Of a stretch of 15,119 nt of DNA, positions 1 to 7,271 are shown piece by piece. Location of the stretch: contig JBJHCR010000148.1 of the NCBI GenBank assembly GCA_050486105.1, positions 1 through 15,119 on the forward strand. The letters run 5' to 3'. Position 1 is the first letter of the stretch. Every line of letters starts with the position of its first letter. Both the position numbers and the translations under genes were made by a program. The DNA comes from JAEXNA01 sp050486105 (GTDB lineage Bacteria; Vulcanimicrobiota; Xenobia; Xenobiales; JADMJV01). Under the pieces are notes generated by a model that did not search any database, was not told the DNA's origin, and was given only the letters and a program-made list of their open reading frames with translations.

Positions 1-357
1 TCTCCGATTCGAGAACCTCGATTCTTCCTAGAGCCTGCCGAAGGAGCTCTCCTAGTTCGTCGAAACTGGTCACAATTGGTCAATACGACATCGGCGCGAA
101 AAATCATGCTAACGCTATCCATGTACTGGGTTTCAATAGCACAATTGATGGCAATGTTGGTGCAGCCTTTTCACAAGGGATGTTACAGTCTCTCATGGAA
201 AGCCACGCAAGCGTTACCGGGTAACGGCGGATCTAGATCTCTGGCCACCCCCCACACCCTCAGGGATTCGTGCATGTCCGGCCTTGTAGCCAGCGGCGCC
301 TCCATTGCATCGGTCCAGAGAATCGCTGGCCATTATGGTGCGAGTTCCGGGAAGTGA
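1..357 (+). pseudogene. Tyrosine recombinase (phage integrase type), C-terminal remnant
   Basis: The frame is open from the left edge (no stop from base 1) to TGA at 355-357, so the gene starts outside the window. Near the end it reads PHTLRDSCMSGLVASGAS, then VQRIAGHYG. This matches the HxLR...GH block of tyrosine recombinases (typical form HDLRHTFATHLL...VQELLGH). The frame stops just after GH, before the nucleophilic tyrosine. A tyrosine-containing stretch, ARYYQRTDTGKVKV, lies in another frame at 380-421, as expected after a frameshift. The spacing from GH to this Tyr is longer than usual, so some bases may have been inserted. The residues before about position 70 of the frame do not resemble an integrase core. 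These enzymes integrate or excise mobile DNA; this copy is very probably inactive. The HxLR/GH match is direct observation; the frameshift is inference. Confidence 0.55.
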
Positions 358-421
358 TTTTCGTGCAAAACAGTAGCCCGCCAGGTATTATCAACGTACA
401 GATACGGGAAAGGTTAAAGTG

Positions 422-850
422 ATGGAAAAGACTGATTTGCTCAATTTAGCCGAAGCAGCAATTAGTAGGAACCTAGAACTGGTTAATTCTGTGTTGTCTT
501 TTCGCCTTCCCCTGGTATGTGTCCACAGTATTCACTTGTCGTCGATGATAGGTACTCCCTTATTGAGCCTTGATGCAGCTATAAGCTACTTACTAACCCC
601 TATGGGATTTTTTCCGCCAATCGTTGACCTTCTGGTGAGAGGCTGCACGGACAATAAGACCCTTGTAGTATGGCTGCGAAGTGGACACCCTGATGTCTCT
701 GAAATTAGTGAGACTTGGAACGATGGTTACGGTCCCTTTAAGCCAATGGGCTTAATGATACCGTTTGAGCTTGCCAGCGGAGAGAAGCTGACTAAAAGTA
801 GAATGGAAAAGCTAGGAAGTTCGTGGCTAACACTAGCAGCAAATGGCTAG
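422..850 (+). CDS. Hypothetical protein in accessory region
   Basis: This is an ORF of about 142 residues that I do not recognise. ATG at 422 is preceded by AAAGG at 409-413 with 8-base spacing; GTG at 419 in the same frame is an alternative start. The protein has a hydrophobic middle (VLSFRLPLVCVHSIHL and DAAISYLLTPMGFFPPIVDLL) with no clear signal peptide, and a soluble C-terminal half. Codon use is more AT-rich than in the genes to the right, as in the ORF at 1322, which suggests foreign origin. It directly follows the recombinase remnant, and the first codons share the frame of the putative displaced recombinase C-terminus. Its start could therefore lie inside old integrase sequence. It may be a cargo gene of a decayed element or a chance ORF. 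Confidence 0.4.
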   Translation: MEKTDLLNLAEAAISRNLELVNSVLSFRLPLVCVHSIHLSSMIGTPLLSLDAAISYLLTPMGFFPPIVDLLVRGCTDNKTLVVWLRSGHPDVSEISETWNDGYGPFKPMGLMIPFELASGEKLTKSRMEKLGSSWLTLAANG

Positions 851-987
851 TTCGGAACCTTTGAGTCTTAGTTCCAGACCTATCTCATCTCCTTAGATGC
901 CTTCGGAACGCTCCGATTTTGAGGCAACCGGCAGTTGCGGCGCTCAACGCGCCTGAGGTGCCGGTATCTTCTTTTCCAAGCTGATAA

Positions 988-1254
988 AAGCCGAGCAGAA
1001 CCCGAGACGACTATGATTTCACTATTAGCTACACCTGGGACGGTTTCAATAAACTGGTCTCTGCCTCGTCGGCAGACTCTAATGGTCCGACCAACGATAT
1101 CGAGCAACAGAACTCTTATCTCGCCAACGGCTTTCGACGCAAGTAGAAGGCCAAGAGTGGACAAGTGACCACCGAGTATTCTGCTGGATTATCCCCTGCC
1201 CTGGCCTTTACTCTACGGTCCTACGGACCTCCGCTCCAGGCCCAGCCAGGGTAG
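988..1254 (+). pseudogene. RHS/YD-repeat protein fragment, interrupted by in-frame TAG
   Basis: The frame containing bases 1009-1011 reads SYTWDGFNKLVSASSADSNG, then SYLANGFRRK, then TAG (1144-1146), then KAKSGQVTTEYSAG, ending at TAG 1252-1254. The pattern of aromatic-D-x-x-x-x-L-V, then Y-x-A-N-G-x-R-x-K, then a short Gly turn and a Y-containing strand is that of RHS/YD repeats (compare YTWDAFNRLVSA and YDANGLRRSK). RHS proteins build large shells around C-terminal toxins or are secreted wall or surface proteins. Here only about two repeats remain. There is no start codon, there is a stop at 985-987 immediately upstream, and a second stop splits the fragment. Bases 851-987 show nothing I can assign. 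The repeat match is by eye from residue spacing. Confidence 0.5.
1203..1242. repeat. Nested inverted repeat between RHS remnant and next ORF
   Basis: An inner perfect stem of five pairs (GGTCC at 1217-1221 and GGACC at 1225-1229, loop TAC) lies inside an outer five-pair stem (GGCCT at 1203-1207 and AGGCC at 1238-1242). There is no T-run after it, so it is not a convincing intrinsic terminator. It may be a structured relic of the RHS gene end. Confidence 0.35.
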
Positions 1255-1308
1255 GAAATTCTAATTGTCGTCACATGGGAATTATAGTTGACGTCAGAGA
1301 AATTACCT

Positions 1309-1313
1309 GGAGG
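1309..1313 (+). promoter_or_regulatory. Strong Shine-Dalgarno for the ORF at 1322
   Basis: GGAGG lies 8 bases before ATG 1322. This is a canonical site and fixes the start. TTGACG at 1288-1293 resembles a -35 box, but no -10 at a proper distance fits with the ribosome site, so I call no promoter. TGACGTCA at 1289-1296 is a perfect 8-base palindrome. Confidence 0.6.
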
Positions 1314-1321
1314 ATACTAAA

Positions 1322-1819
1322 ATGCAATTGTATACCAAGAGATTTCACTTCCTAAGACATCACTTCGTTCAGCAACCCCAAGAGAATGAGGTGTCTACTC
1401 CGGAGCTATTGAGCACATTTGGTCGTTCTAGTTCAGCTCTTTTATACTCTGCGCTATTCATGCCTGACCTAATCGAAATCGACGGCAGTATTCTGATCTT
1501 CTGGAAGGCTTGGACTCAAGAACTTCGAGAAGAGTTTTCAACTGTTCGTGCTAAGAAGAGCAGTTCTCGTGATGTCGAAGAACTAGAGTCTAACTACAAT
1601 TGGATAGAAATTGGAGACCTTTTTGAGGAATATGATTCCTCCGATGAGGAAGACGAGGTGTTGGCAGAACTCGTTGCCAAATCCTGGCGTAGTCATCTCA
1701 AAAGCTGTTATCCAGAAAGAGTTTTTCAGGTTGATGTTCTGCCTCCAGAGGTCACCGGTGGTACTGTCGGTGTTCAATTTTTTGAGAAGCGTACGCGAAT
1801 GCAGCGCGATTCAAGATAG
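1322..1819 (+). CDS. Hypothetical acidic protein, possible orphan immunity-type gene
   Basis: The product is 165 residues with a canonical GGAGG site 8 bases before ATG. I recognise no named family. It is predicted soluble, with no signal peptide or membrane segment. A strongly acidic stretch (residues 101-112, EEYDSSDEEDE) is followed by a helix with W-R-S-H-L-K (about 121-126) and a C-terminal strand pattern, ERVFQVDVLPPE then VGVQFFE. Base composition is AT-richer than the chromosome to the right. It sits just downstream of the RHS fragment, where an RHS toxin's immunity gene would normally lie, and it has stayed open while its neighbours decayed. The acidic character fits a toxin-neutralising protein, but that is inference from position and composition only. 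It could equally be an unrelated cargo gene. Confidence 0.65.
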   Translation: MQLYTKRFHFLRHHFVQQPQENEVSTPELLSTFGRSSSALLYSALFMPDLIEIDGSILIFWKAWTQELREEFSTVRAKKSSSRDVEELESNYNWIEIGDLFEEYDSSDEEDEVLAELVAKSWRSHLKSCYPERVFQVDVLPPEVTGGTVGVQFFEKRTRMQRDSR

Positions 1820-1839
1820 AAGGTTTCAAAAGCGGCTTT

Positions 1840-1857
1840 CCCTCGGAAATCCGAGGG
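1840..1857. repeat. Perfect 8-base stem hairpin after ORF 1322-1819
   Basis: CCCTCGGA and TCCGAGGG are separated by AA and begin 21 bases after the stop codon. The stem is GC-rich, as in a terminator, but no T-run follows on either strand. It may protect the mRNA 3' end or weakly terminate transcription. Confidence 0.45.
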
Positions 1858-1967
1858 CAACCCACGCTTAGCCTAGCATTCACCATAACAGCCACACTCG
1901 GAGGGGCTCGCCGTGAGCCGACCACTATGGAGCGCAACCTGAGTGCACGCACGATTCGCGGTCTGAC

Positions 1968-2023
1968 GGGGACGGGCCTAGCGGAAGTCTGATACAAAGA
2001 AGAAACCTGGGTGAGCCCGTCCC
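1968..2023. repeat. Nine-base inverted repeat
   Basis: GGGACGGGC (1969-1977) is the exact reverse complement of GCCCGTCCC (2015-2023), with 37 bases between. The role is unknown. It lies just outside the larger inverted repeat at 2064-2233. Confidence 0.4.
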
Positions 2024-2063
2024 TTTGAAAAAGTCCCGGAGAACCTCGGGAGGGGGAGAATAA

Positions 2064-2233
2064 AGCTTAGGATCTGGCCAGGAATAACTTCCCGATTTGG
2101 AGCGGGGATCCATCCCGGCTGGCTTCGTTGCTTTCTCCTTATTTGTGTCAAACAAACCGCGTCAAAAGCGCCTTGCCATCCGGGCGCCTCCGCACTCGAA
2201 ACTAGAAAGATATTCCTGGCCAGATCCTTAGCT
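2064..2233. repeat. 170-base segment bounded by 23-base inverted repeats
   Basis: The arm at 2064-2086 (AGCTTAGGATCT, GGCCAGGAATA) is the reverse complement of 2211-2233 (TATTCCTGGCC, AGATCCTTAGCT) at 22 of 23 positions. The enclosed 124 bases have no gene. The layout resembles a miniature inverted-repeat element or a long stem-loop RNA. I see no clean target-site duplication beside the arms, so the mobile-element reading is unproven. Confidence 0.5.
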
Positions 2234-2382
2234 GAACCAGAACTTGGGATTCTCAACCAAGGCTTTTGCTTCTAGAGTCGAAATCGGTGCGCGCACACCC
2301 CACTTGGTAGCGAGCCAAGCACGCTTGCCGAAAGCTCACGGTGGGCTAGCCTTCTCGAAACCAGAGAGGGAGGCGATAGGCC

Positions 2383-3612
2383 TCAGAATTGCTGCAAGGT
2401 TTTGCTGATGATTTCCAGGGCCTCATCCAGTTGCTCGTCGGAGATCACCAGGGGAGGGGCGAATCGAATGATGGTGTCGTGGGTAGGCTTGGCCAACAAT
2501 CCGTTTTCCTTGAGCTTCACGCACAGGTCCCAGGCCTCCACTCCTTGATTGGGATGGACCTCCAAGGCGTTGAGAAGCCCTTTCCCTCGAACTTCTTTGA
2601 TCCAGGGCCGCTGAATGGCGCTGAGCCCTTTTCGAAAGACTTGTCCCAGCCGCTCGGACCTCTCAGCGAGTTTTTCGTCTTCGAGGATCTGAAGGGCCTC
2701 CATGGCCACGCGACAGGCCAGCGGATTGCCTCCATAGGTCGAACCGTGCTCACCGGGTTTGATTCCCAGCATCACTTCGTCGTCAGCCAGCACCGCAGAG
2801 ACCGGAAGCATTCCCCCAGATAGGGCCTTACCCAAGATCACCAGGTCGGGGCGCACCTCTTCATGATCGCAGCAGAGCATGCGACCCGTTCGGCACAGAC
2901 CAGTCTGAATCTCGTCAGCGATCATCAGCACCTTCTTGTCGCTGCAGACCTGCCGTACGGACTTCAGATATCCTTCGGAAGGGACATTGACCCCAGCCTC
3001 GCCTTGGATCGGTTCGAGCATGAAGGCCGCCACGTGAGGATCGGACAGCGCTTTTTCTAGAGCTTCCACATCATCGTATGGGATGACCTCAAAGCCCGGC
3101 ATGTAGGGCCCGAATCCCGCCTTGGTGGTGGGGTCGGTGGAGGTGCTGATGGCTGAGAGAGTCCGGCCCCAAAAATTGCCTTCTACGAAGACCACCTTGG
3201 CTTGCTCGTCGGGGATACCCTTGTGCAGATATCCCCAGCGACGAGCCAATTTGATGGCGGTCTCGCCGCCTTCTACGCCCGTATTCATGGGGAGAACTCT
3301 TTGATATCCGAAAAAGTTGGTGACAAATTGGCAGTATTCCCCCAGGGCGTCAGAGTAGAAAGCCCTCGAGGTCAGAGTGAGACGGGAAGCTTGCTCGGAA
3401 AGAGCTTTGACCAGCCGTGGGTGGCAATGCCCCTGGTTGACGGCTGAGTAGGCCGACAGGCAGTCAAGAAATCGCTGGCCCTCAGGGTTCCACATGTAGA
3501 CGCCTTCGGCTCTGGAGAGGACCACAGGCAACGGGTGGTAATTGTGGGCGCCGTATCGCCCTTCGAGTTCCATCGCTTGCTGTGAGCTTAGGCTGCTGTG
3601 AGTTGTGGTCAT
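2383..3612 (-). CDS. rocD: Ornithine aminotransferase (ornithine--oxo-acid transaminase)
   Basis: This is a 409-residue class III PLP aminotransferase. It transfers the delta-amino group of L-ornithine to 2-oxoglutarate, giving glutamate-5-semialdehyde in arginine/proline metabolism. Visible motifs are TGVEGGE (111-117, cofactor phosphate), EPIQGEAG (200-207), IADEIQTG with Asp233 (pyridine nitrogen), GKALSGG with the Schiff-base Lys262, and GSTYGGNPLA (300-309). The N-terminal YGAHNYHPLPVVL is typical of ornithine aminotransferase rather than acetylornithine aminotransferase, and the length is normal. I chose ATG at 3612 because GGAGG lies five bases upstream and the family start begins here; an upstream in-frame ATG would add 29 unrelated residues inside the preceding gene's end. 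It lies 31 bases downstream of the dehydrogenase gene, probably in one operon. The cytoplasmic location is inferred. Confidence 0.92.
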   Translation of the reverse strand: MTTTHSSLSSQQAMELEGRYGAHNYHPLPVVLSRAEGVYMWNPEGQRFLDCLSAYSAVNQGHCHPRLVKALSEQASRLTLTSRAFYSDALGEYCQFVTNFFGYQRVLPMNTGVEGGETAIKLARRWGYLHKGIPDEQAKVVFVEGNFWGRTLSAISTSTDPTTKAGFGPYMPGFEVIPYDDVEALEKALSDPHVAAFMLEPIQGEAGVNVPSEGYLKSVRQVCSDKKVLMIADEIQTGLCRTGRMLCCDHEEVRPDLVILGKALSGGMLPVSAVLADDEVMLGIKPGEHGSTYGGNPLACRVAMEALQILEDEKLAERSERLGQVFRKGLSAIQRPWIKEVRGKGLLNALEVHPNQGVEAWDLCVKLKENGLLAKPTHDTIIRFAPPLVISDEQLDEALEIISKTLQQF

Positions 3613-3643
3613 TTTTCCTCCGTGGTGAAAACTCTGGAGTTCC

Positions 3644-4597
3644 TTACTGCGAAATCCGCAGTAAGACCTTCTTGGCTCCGGGCTGAGAGGCGCGCTCAAA
3701 GGCTTCCAGGGCCTGCTCCAGGGGATAGGTGGCTTCGATCAGGAAGCGAGGGTCGATGGAGCCTTCGGTGAGGACGTCCACGGCCTTGGAAAAACGTCCA
3801 CAGCGTGACCCGAGAACGTTGAGCTCATTGATTACGATGGGAGCCAAGTTGCAGTTGTGACTCCCGGCTACCGTAGTCTTGAGGACCAAAGTGCCTTGGG
3901 GGGCGGTGTGGTCCAAAGCTAGGGGCAGCCCGCCCGGACTACCGGTGGCTTCGACCACAAAGGGGAAGGGAGCCAACGGATCCTGCTTCAGGCTTTCCAG
4001 AGAGCGGCAAGCGATCCGTTCAGAGACCGCCTCCATCTTTTGCGGATGTTTACCCACCAGGGTCACCTTTGCTCCCAGGTGCGCCAAGGTCAGGGCACAG
4101 AGCAATCCCAGGCGACCGTCTCCCAGAACCAGGATACGCTCGGCCAGATCCGGGACCTGCTCGGCGATACGAAAAGCCGCCGCCAGAGGTTCGGTAAAAA
4201 CCGCAACCTCATCAGAGATCGAATCCTCGAGCCTCAGAAGGTTCTCTAGGGGTAGAGTGAAGCGCTCTCCCATGGTCCCGTCGCGAGCCTGGATGCCTAA
4301 GACAGTGCGGTTTGAGAGGTGCCTGGGATCGGTTCCCACCGGTGTTCCGGGAGGGGCACAGTTGATCTCCCCAACCACTCGTGCTCCCACCCATTCTGGC
4401 TCAGAGCACTCTTCGACTACTCCGACGAACTCGTGACCCAAAACTCCATGAAAGCCCATGTAGCCTTTCACCAACTCGAGATCGGTCTTGCAAATGCCCA
4501 CCAAGGTTGGACGAATGAGGGCTTCCCCGGGGGCAGGTCTCGGAACAGGATACTCTTTGGTAAACTTGAGTTCTGGATCAACGATGACGGCTTTCAT
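3644..4597 (-). CDS. Zinc-type medium-chain alcohol/threonine dehydrogenase-like protein
   Basis: The product is 317 residues. The N-terminal GroES-like domain carries the catalytic zinc residues Cys36 (GICKTD), His55-Glu56 (GHEFVG) and Glu136 (FTEPLAAA). The Rossmann domain begins with ILVLGDGRLG (G159, G161, G164). This is the medium-chain dehydrogenase superfamily, nearest by eye to the Tdh-like group with NRTVLGI. The substrate is not known. The usual four-cysteine structural-zinc lobe is missing: the segment from about 78 to 106 has only Cys80, and the chain is shorter than the usual 340-350 residues. ATG 4597 is chosen because MKAV is the family start. An ATG at 4684 would add 29 residues and overlap the divergent trehalase. 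No strong ribosome site is visible. It is the first gene of the pair with rocD. Confidence 0.8.
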   Translation of the reverse strand: MKAVIVDPELKFTKEYPVPRPAPGEALIRPTLVGICKTDLELVKGYMGFHGVLGHEFVGVVEECSEPEWVGARVVGEINCAPPGTPVGTDPRHLSNRTVLGIQARDGTMGERFTLPLENLLRLEDSISDEVAVFTEPLAAAFRIAEQVPDLAERILVLGDGRLGLLCALTLAHLGAKVTLVGKHPQKMEAVSERIACRSLESLKQDPLAPFPFVVEATGSPGGLPLALDHTAPQGTLVLKTTVAGSHNCNLAPIVINELNVLGSRCGRFSKAVDVLTEGSIDPRFLIEATYPLEQALEAFERASQPGAKKVLLRISQ

Positions 4598-4664
4598 GAG
4601 CCGAACTTCTGAATCTTGTGGGAAATCCCCGCTAGGAGGCCGACCGGCTTTCTGACGAGAAGTC
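4598..4664. promoter_or_regulatory. Divergent promoter region, dehydrogenase-rocD versus trehalase
   Basis: Both transcripts must start in or near these 67 bases. I see no good -10/-35 pair in either direction. GGAGG at 4635-4639 is too far from the trehalase start to act as its ribosome site. GCCGACCGGC (4639-4648) is a short inverted repeat that could be an operator half or chance. Confidence 0.35.
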
Positions 4665-6269
4665 GTGAAGATGAATCCCCCCACGGAACTGTCCCAGGTC
4701 AGTGCGCGTCGGGCGGCATGCGCGCCCGCCCCTGAGTTGTCCTCATCGAATATTGACTCCTACATTGAGCAAAGTTGGGATTTCCTGAGTCGCTCCCACG
4801 CCGACCTTTTGGAGGCGGCCGAGGACCCTAAGCTTGAAGATGATGGGCGCTATCCGGTCTTCGTGTCTTCGCTGGAAGATTTTTCGAGACTGGAAGCCCA
4901 ACTCAAGGAGGTTCTGAGCGAGGATAAGTTTTCTCGAATTCAACTCCGGGTGCTGCCGGAGGATATTCGGGAATACCCTGCCCAGCTTGATGGTGGTGGA
5001 CGGCACGGACTGCTCTATTTGCCGCACCCCTACGTGGTGCCCGGTGGGCGGTTCAACGAGATGTACGGTTGGGACAGCTACTATATCAATCTCGGTTTGC
5101 TCCGAGCTGGTCGAGTCGACCAAGCTCAGGCCATGGTGGACAATCATCTTTACCAAGTTCGACACTACGGACGAGTGCTGAACGCCAATCGGACCTACTA
5201 TTTGACCCGTTCTCAGCCGCCCTTCCTGGCTTCCATGGTGGCCGACGTCTACCGCTACACCGGAGATCGCTCTTGGCTCAAGCACAGCCTGGATGAACTC
5301 AGGCAAACCTACGCTTTCTGGACCGAGGAGCCCCACCTGACTCCTGAAACCGGATTGAGTCGCTATTTCGACCTAGGTGAAGGGCCCGCCGATGAAGTCC
5401 TGGCCAGCGAGCAAGACGAGGATGGGCGGTCTCATTATGACCGCATAAAGGAAGAATTCCGCCGCTTGGCCACTCTGCCGGTGGAGGAGCAAGTGTCGGG
5501 TCTGGGCTACCCTCTAGATCTGTTCTATGAGAGTTCTGAAGACCAAGTGACTTCGCTCTTTTACCTGGGTGATAGAGCCATGAGAGAGTCAGGCTATGAC
5601 CCGTCGGATCGCTTCGGACGATTCAATCTCGATGTCATCCATTATAACCCGGTGGACCTGAATAGCTTGCTTTACCTCTACGAGATCGAAATGTCAGCGC
5701 TGCTGGAGCAGATCTTACAATCGGCCGAGAGCTCCCTTTGGAGAGGCAGAGCCCAGAGGCGCAAAGAACGCATGAGCGAGTTTCTTTGGGATCGAGAGTC
5801 GGGATTGTTCTTTGACTACAATGTTCGCACTCAGCAACGGCGAGTTTACCCGTTCGCCACCGCTTTTTTTCCGCTTTGGACAGGCTGGGCCGATCTCGAG
5901 CAGGCTGCGGCTCTCTATCGCAGTTTGGACCTTTTCATGAGGCCGGGGGGCGTGGTCACTTCAACTCATCGCTCGGGAAACCAGTGGGACGCACCTTTCG
6001 GTTGGGCTCCGCTGCAGTGGGCGGCAGCAGCAGGCTTGCGGCGATACGGATTTCGCCGAGCCTCCGATGAGGTCGCTCAAGCGTTCACTAGCTTGGTGGA
6101 ACAAGAGTTTCAACACTCCGGGGTCATACTAGAAAAGTATAATGTGGTGGAGCGCACTTCGAGAGTCTCTCAGGATATTGATTTCGGCTACTCAAGCAAC
6201 GAGATCGGTTTCGGTTGGACCAACGCCATCTACCTACTGCTGCGAGACAGCCTCAGGTTCGCTCCCTAA
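4665..6269 (+). CDS. Trehalase, GH37 family, cytoplasmic type
   Basis: The product is 534 residues and is predicted to hydrolyse alpha,alpha-trehalose to two glucoses by inversion. Both GH37 signatures are present: PGGRFNEMYGWDSYY (126-140) and QWDAPFGWAP (440-449). RSQPPF (182-187) is the substrate-binding loop. ESGYD places the catalytic acid at Asp312, and EKYN (490-493) holds the expected catalytic base region. PVDLNSLLY and FGWTN are also present. There is no signal peptide, so it is probably cytoplasmic. One oddity is that the Gly-rich loop before FGWTN in E. coli-type enzymes (GGGEYPLQDG) is replaced by DFGYSSNEIG. The start may be GTG 4665 or ATG 4671; only a weak GAGAAG site (4657-4662) lies upstream. 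The stop overlaps the convergent exported-protein gene by 4 bases. Confidence 0.9.
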   Translation: MKMNPPTELSQVSARRAACAPAPELSSSNIDSYIEQSWDFLSRSHADLLEAAEDPKLEDDGRYPVFVSSLEDFSRLEAQLKEVLSEDKFSRIQLRVLPEDIREYPAQLDGGGRHGLLYLPHPYVVPGGRFNEMYGWDSYYINLGLLRAGRVDQAQAMVDNHLYQVRHYGRVLNANRTYYLTRSQPPFLASMVADVYRYTGDRSWLKHSLDELRQTYAFWTEEPHLTPETGLSRYFDLGEGPADEVLASEQDEDGRSHYDRIKEEFRRLATLPVEEQVSGLGYPLDLFYESSEDQVTSLFYLGDRAMRESGYDPSDRFGRFNLDVIHYNPVDLNSLLYLYEIEMSALLEQILQSAESSLWRGRAQRRKERMSEFLWDRESGLFFDYNVRTQQRRVYPFATAFFPLWTGWADLEQAAALYRSLDLFMRPGGVVTSTHRSGNQWDAPFGWAPLQWAAAAGLRRYGFRRASDEVAQAFTSLVEQEFQHSGVILEKYNVVERTSRVSQDIDFGYSSNEIGFGWTNAIYLLLRDSLRFAP

Positions 6270-7198
6270 TAGTCCTTGACTCTAAGCAATTCTTCGGAGT
6301 CTTTTTCGGTGATCGCCTTCAAGGGATCACCCTGCTTTCGATCCGGTCGCTGCTCCTTCTTGGCCCGGATGGGATCTTCATTGCGGTCGACTTCCACGGC
6401 CCTGAGACTCGGGGAGTTCCAAGTTGCGGGCTCGGCCTGCAGCGGGTGCGCAGGCCGTTCCTTGAACTGGCTCGCAGGCTGAGTCGGCTCTCGTTCGGGA
6501 ACAGAGCGTTGAATGAGGGTCAGGTATCGGTCTTGAGCCAGAGCCTTGGTGAATATGTCTTCTGGCAACGGGAGTTCCACGGTGATAGCACCCAGTTGAA
6601 AGGCGAGCCCTCTCACGAAATATCGATGGTTCTCGAGTTCCGGGCCATCGATGACTTCGAGCCCTTTGGACCCAAGTTTGGCGACGCTCTCTCCGGAGCG
6701 GCTCTCAACGGTCACCTGCCGACCAGGAGTGTCTCTACGGATCTTGAGATGGTCGGAGTTTCCCAGAGCTTGCTGAACGTAACCCCCTCGAGTTTGGAAA
6801 AAAACGTCTTCTTGGGGCAGTCGCCAACTGATCTCTCTAGGCCCTCTCCCCACGGTGAATCGCTCTCCGGAATAGTCGGCCACCAGTTGCCAGGTGTCTT
6901 GGGTTCGTCCGGGGTGCCGCTTGATACGGAGGACTCCTTCTGAGAGGTTCACCCATAGGTCATCCGGGCGCCAGCGAACTTGGACCACTTCTCCCTGGTC
7001 TTCTAACGTAAAGCTTTCCTCCCCAGCTCGGGCCACGTGTTTGAGAACCTGAACTTCCGGACCTATCCTGATCCGAACTTCGGCGTCTCCGATGAGGAGC
7101 TGTTCGGCTCCGGCAGGAGCGATGAATGCAAAACCCAGGAGTAGGGTCGCCAAACGGAGCTTGAACTGTAGGAACTTTGAACGATGAAGTGCTGCCAT
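6266..7198 (-). CDS. Exported protein of unknown function
   Basis: The product is 310 residues. It has a clear Sec signal peptide: a basic start (MAALHRSKFLQFKLR), a hydrophobic core (LATLLLGFAFIAP) and cleavage probably after AGA at residue 31. The mature part to about residue 220 has alternating hydrophobic and polar residues suggesting beta-strands (VRIRIGPEVQVLKHV, DDLWVNLSEGVLRIKRH). The last 70 residues are rich in Pro, Glu, Arg and Lys and look disordered. I recognise no family; a FecR-like fold is possible but no signature is visible. ATG 7198 has GAAGGG 9 bases upstream and AGAGG very close. The start codon faces the divergent kinase gene 73 bases away, so the two could share control. 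The product could be a periplasmic partner for the kinase sensor; that is inference from position only. Confidence 0.7.
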   Translation of the reverse strand: MAALHRSKFLQFKLRLATLLLGFAFIAPAGAEQLLIGDAEVRIRIGPEVQVLKHVARAGEESFTLEDQGEVVQVRWRPDDLWVNLSEGVLRIKRHPGRTQDTWQLVADYSGERFTVGRGPREISWRLPQEDVFFQTRGGYVQQALGNSDHLKIRRDTPGRQVTVESRSGESVAKLGSKGLEVIDGPELENHRYFVRGLAFQLGAITVELPLPEDIFTKALAQDRYLTLIQRSVPEREPTQPASQFKERPAHPLQAEPATWNSPSLRAVEVDRNEDPIRAKKEQRPDRKQGDPLKAITEKDSEELLRVKDY

Positions 7199-7271
7199 GG
7201 CCTCTTGCCCTTCGCCAAAGGATACGAGATTTCTCTTTTTCCAAGAGGTGAATCGTGGTGAGATTCCAGAA

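Larger units (their letters stand above)
1820..2382. other. 563-base region without a convincing gene
   Basis: The region lies between the stops of two convergent genes. Short open frames on the minus strand (for example 1978-2256 and 1925-2155) have no ribosome site and no recognisable protein character. The region does hold inverted repeats, listed separately. I see no tRNA: there is no T-arm GTTCRA with matching acceptor stem. There is also no clear T-run terminator for either flanking gene. It may be a remnant junction of the accessory region. Confidence 0.6.

Noticed and set aside
880..1164. Minus-strand 94-residue open frame
   Set aside because: It is antisense to the RHS-like fragment, has no ribosome site and no recognisable protein character.
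1925..2256. Minus-strand open frames in the gap before rocD
   Set aside because: They overlap each other in different frames, cross the inverted repeats, have no ribosome site and show unusual composition for a protein.
2240..2382. Possible tRNA or attachment site downstream of rocD
   Set aside because: No T-arm or acceptor stem pairing could be found, and stems here (CTTGG/CCAAG) are only five bases long.
3613..3699. N-terminal extension of ornithine aminotransferase to 3699
   Set aside because: GGAGG directly precedes the ATG at 3612, and the 29 extra residues lie mostly inside the upstream dehydrogenase gene.
4598..4684. N-terminal extension of the dehydrogenase to 4684
   Set aside because: The family starts at MKAV, and the extension would overlap the divergent trehalase start and consume the promoter region.
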